In this document: positions 61,702-64,000 of the stretch, piece by piece
Layout of the letters: each line of letters starts with the position of its first letter
How positions within the stretch are numbered: position 1 is the first letter of the stretch
From: Eledone cirrhosa
Lineage: Eukaryota; Mollusca; Cephalopoda; Octopoda; Eledonidae
Reading direction: 5' to 3'
Assembly (NCBI GenBank): GCA_964016885.1
Contig: OZ024741.1
Location: 415,599,081-415,663,080, forward strand
Length of the DNA stretch: 64,000 nucleotides
Translations under genes and position numbers: made by a program
The notes under the pieces: generated by a model
Seen by the model: the letters and a program-made list of their open reading frames with translations, nothing else
The model's database searches: none
What the model was told of the DNA's origin: nothing

Positions 61702-61989
61702 CTGGGGTCTCTGTAATATTAACTGGGGTCTCTATTATATTAACTGGGGTCTCTGTTATATTAACTGGGGTCTCTGTTATATTAACTGGAGTCTCTGTTA
61801 TATTAACTGGGGTCTCTGTTATATTAACTGGGGCCTCTGTTATATTAACTGGGGCCTCTGTTATATTAACTGGGGCCTCTGTTATATTAACTGGGGTCTC
61901 TGTTATATTAACTGGGGTATGTTATATTAACTGGGGCCTCTGTTATATTAACTGGGGCCTCTATTATAGTAACTGGGGTCTCTGTTATA

Positions 61990-63700
61990 TTAACTGGGGT
62001 CTGTTATATTAGCAGGGGTCTCCTTCATATTAACTGGGGTCTCTGTTATATTAACAGGGGTCTCTGTTATATTAACTGGGGTCTCTGTTATATTAACTGG
62101 GGCCTCTGTTATATTAACTGGGGTCTCTATTATATTAACTGGGGTCTCTGTTATATTAACTGGGGTCTCTGTTACATTAAATGGGGTCTCTGTTATATTA
62201 ACTGGGGCCTCTGTTATATTAACTGGGCTCTCTGTTTTATTAACTGGGGTCTCTGTTATATTAACTGAGGTCTCTGTTATATTAACTGGGGTCTCTGTTA
62301 TATTAACTGAGGTCTCTGTTATATTAACTGGGGTCTCTATTATATTAACTGGGATCTCTTTTATATTCACTGGGGTCTCTGTTATATTAACTGGGGTATG
62401 TTATATTAACTGGGGTCTCTGTTATATTAACTGGGTTCTCTGTTATATTAACTGGGGTATGTTATATTAACTGGGGTCTCTGTTATATTAACTGGGGCCT
62501 CTGTTATATTAACTGGGGCCTCTGTTATATTAAATGTGGTCTCTGTTATATTAGCTGGGGACTCTGTTATATTAACTGTGGTCTCTGTTACATTAAATGG
62601 GGTCTCTGTATATTAACTGGGGCCTCTGTAATATTAACTGGGGTATGTTATATTAACTGGGGCCTCTGTTATATTAACTGGGGCCTCTGTTATATTAACT
62701 GGGGCCTCTGTTATATTAAATGGGGTCTCTGTTATATTAACTGGCGCCTCTGTTATATTAACTGGGGCCTCTGTTATATTAACTGGGGCCTCTGTTATAT
62801 TAACTGGGGTCTCTGTTACATTAAATGGGGTCTCTGTTATATTAAATGGTGCCTCTGTTATATTAACTGGGGTCTCTGTTATATTAACTGGGGCCTCTGT
62901 TATATTAACTGGGGTCTCTGTTATATTAACTGGGGTCTCTGTTATATTAACTGGGGCCTCTGTTATATCAACTGGGGTCTCCGTTATATTAACTGGGGTC
63001 TCTGTTATATTAACTGGGGTCTCTGTTATCTTAAATGGGGTTTCTGTTTTATTAACTGGGGTCTGTTATATTAACTGGTGCCTCTGTTATATTAACTGGG
63101 ATCTCTGTTATATTAACTGGGGCCTCTGTTATATTAACTGGGGTCTCTATTATATTAACTGGGGTCTTTGTTATATTAACTGGGGTCTCTGTTACATTAA
63201 ATGGGTTCTCTGTTATATTAACTGGGGCCTCTGTTATATTAACTGGGCTCTCTGTTTTATTAACTGGGGTCTCTGTTATATTAACTGAGGTCTCTGTTAT
63301 ATTAACTGGGGTCTCTGTTATATTAACTGAGGTCTCTGTTATATTAACTGGGGTCTCTATTATATTAACTGGGATCTCTTTTATATTCACTGGGGTCTCT
63401 GTTATATTAACTGGGGTATGTTATATTAACTGGGGTCTCTGTTATATTAACTGGGTTCTCTGTTATATTAACTGGGGTATGTTATATTAACTGGGGTCTC
63501 TGTTATATTAACTGGGGCCTCTGTTATATTAACTGGGGCCTCTGTGATATTAAATGTGGTCTCTGTTATATTAGCTGGGGCGTCTGTTATATTAACTGTG
63601 GTCTCTGTTACATTAAATGGGGTCTCTGTATATTAACTGGGGCCTCTGTAATATTAACTGGGGTTTGTTATATTAACTGGGGTCTCTGTTATATTAACTG
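61990..63700. repeat. Same module, copies 3-4 (1020-bp tandem)
   Basis: Two tandem copies of the module described at 37259-39839, displaced by 1020 bp. Each is followed by GTATGTTATATTAACTGGGG and a shortened unit GGGGTCTCTGTATATTAAC (62598-62620 and 63618-63640). The 63542 copy has the private change CTCTGTGATATTAAATG. Confidence 0.75.
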
Positions 63701-64000
63701 GGGTCTCTGTTATATTAACTGGGGTCTCTATTATATTAACTAGGGTCTCTGTTATATTAACTGGGGCCTCTGTAATATTAACTGGGGTATGTTATATTAA
63801 CTGGGGTCTCTGTTATATTAACTGGCGTCTCTGTTATATTAACTGGGGTCTCTGTTATATTAACTGGGGTCTCGGTTATATTAACTGGGGCCTCTATTAT
63901 ATTAACTTAAGTCTCTGTTATATTAACTGGGGTCTCTGTTATATTAACTGGGGTCTCTGTTATATTAACTGGGGTCTCTGTTATATTAACTGGGGTATGT

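Larger units (their letters stand above)
21045..64000. repeat. Giant satellite array, 21-bp unit (>42.9 kb, continues past window)
   Basis: The unit is the core CTGTTATATTAACTGGGG followed by T or C and then CT. It starts abruptly after CATCTACTTGACATT and runs to the last base without any interrupting element, about 2,000 units. Most variation is the T/C alternation after GGGG. Recurrent variants are AAATGGGG for AACTGGGG, GTTACATT, GTTATCTT, CTATTATA, CTCCGTTA and TTAGCTGGGG. Units of 18-20 bp (for example GGGGTATGTTATATTAACT, 19 bp) change the phase. Two plus-strand phases and one minus-strand phase lack stops within 21-bp units, so long open frames arise without coding meaning. The unit holds the inverted words GTTA/TAAC and a GGGG run every 21 bases. 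Confidence 0.98.

Noticed and set aside
21045..64000. Dozens of open frames of 60-440 codons in the satellite as a repetitive protein family
   Set aside because: All are direct read-through of a 21-bp unit lacking stops in three of six phases. Frames overlap on both strands, are ended by 18-20 bp units, and the commonest change (T/C) alters the amino acid. No start context, splice or domain evidence.
21045..64000. CRISPR-like regular array
   Set aside because: There are no unique spacers; units abut directly. Flanks and repeats are animal.
21045..64000. Telomeric repeat
   Set aside because: The unit bears no resemblance to TTAGGG and is far longer.

Overview
This window looks like a gene-poor stretch of a cephalopod mollusc genome (octopus or squid). 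The assignment rests on interspersed repeats I recognise by memory: tRNA-derived SINEs with the box-B region GTTCAAATCCCGCC followed by the GGGGTCGATAAAATAAAGTACCAGT-type body, a second tRNA-derived SINE, and RTE-like tails ending in (GAT)n, all typical of cephalopod DNA. No database search was possible. I find no intact host protein-coding gene, no true tRNA or rRNA gene, and no CRISPR array.

Positions 1-21,044 are a graveyard of mobile elements. They hold SINE copies in both orientations, some tandemly duplicated. A Penelope-like element (PLE) lies on the minus strand (GIY-YIG end at 7768-8661, tail at 1964-2110) and appears to be interrupted by a 3.6-3.9 kb non-LTR retrotransposon (LINE) on the plus strand (coding part 2462-5708, one frameshift and one nonsense codon). 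A second broken PLE lies at 11958-12490 and a hAT-type MITE with a SINE inside it at 18143-18668. There are several long foldback palindromes (9268-9865, 11232-11675, 13966-14110), many TA/CA microsatellites and at least five minisatellites (about 20, 26, 31, 57 and 76 bp periods). The PLE tail at 2010-2047 carries what reads as a complete hammerhead ribozyme core on the minus strand. Two of the palindromes carry hammerhead-like relics in both arms.

Positions 21,045-64,000 (about 43 kb, running off the window) are one uninterrupted satellite array with a 21-bp unit (core CTGTTATATTAACTGGGG, then T or C, then CT). This is about 2,000 units. Scattered 18-20 bp units change the reading phase, and the array is organised into higher-order blocks: displacements of 1351, 1456, 1989, 2110, 2238, 4872, 6628 and 6773 bp recur. 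Because 21 is a multiple of three, two plus-strand frames and one minus-strand frame are stop-free over long runs. The predicted peptides (SVILTGV, LCYINWG, VNITETP repeats) are best read as repeat shadows, not genes.

There are no host genes to form a pathway. The functional relationships are among selfish elements: the LINE tail is shared by the SINE-B family (probable SINE/LINE partnership), PLE tails carry self-cleaving RNA motifs, and minisatellites grow from SINE tails. The most unusual items are the hammerhead-bearing PLE tails and palindromes, a PHD-like zinc finger embedded in the LINE polymerase, and the very large short-period satellite with nested higher-order structure.
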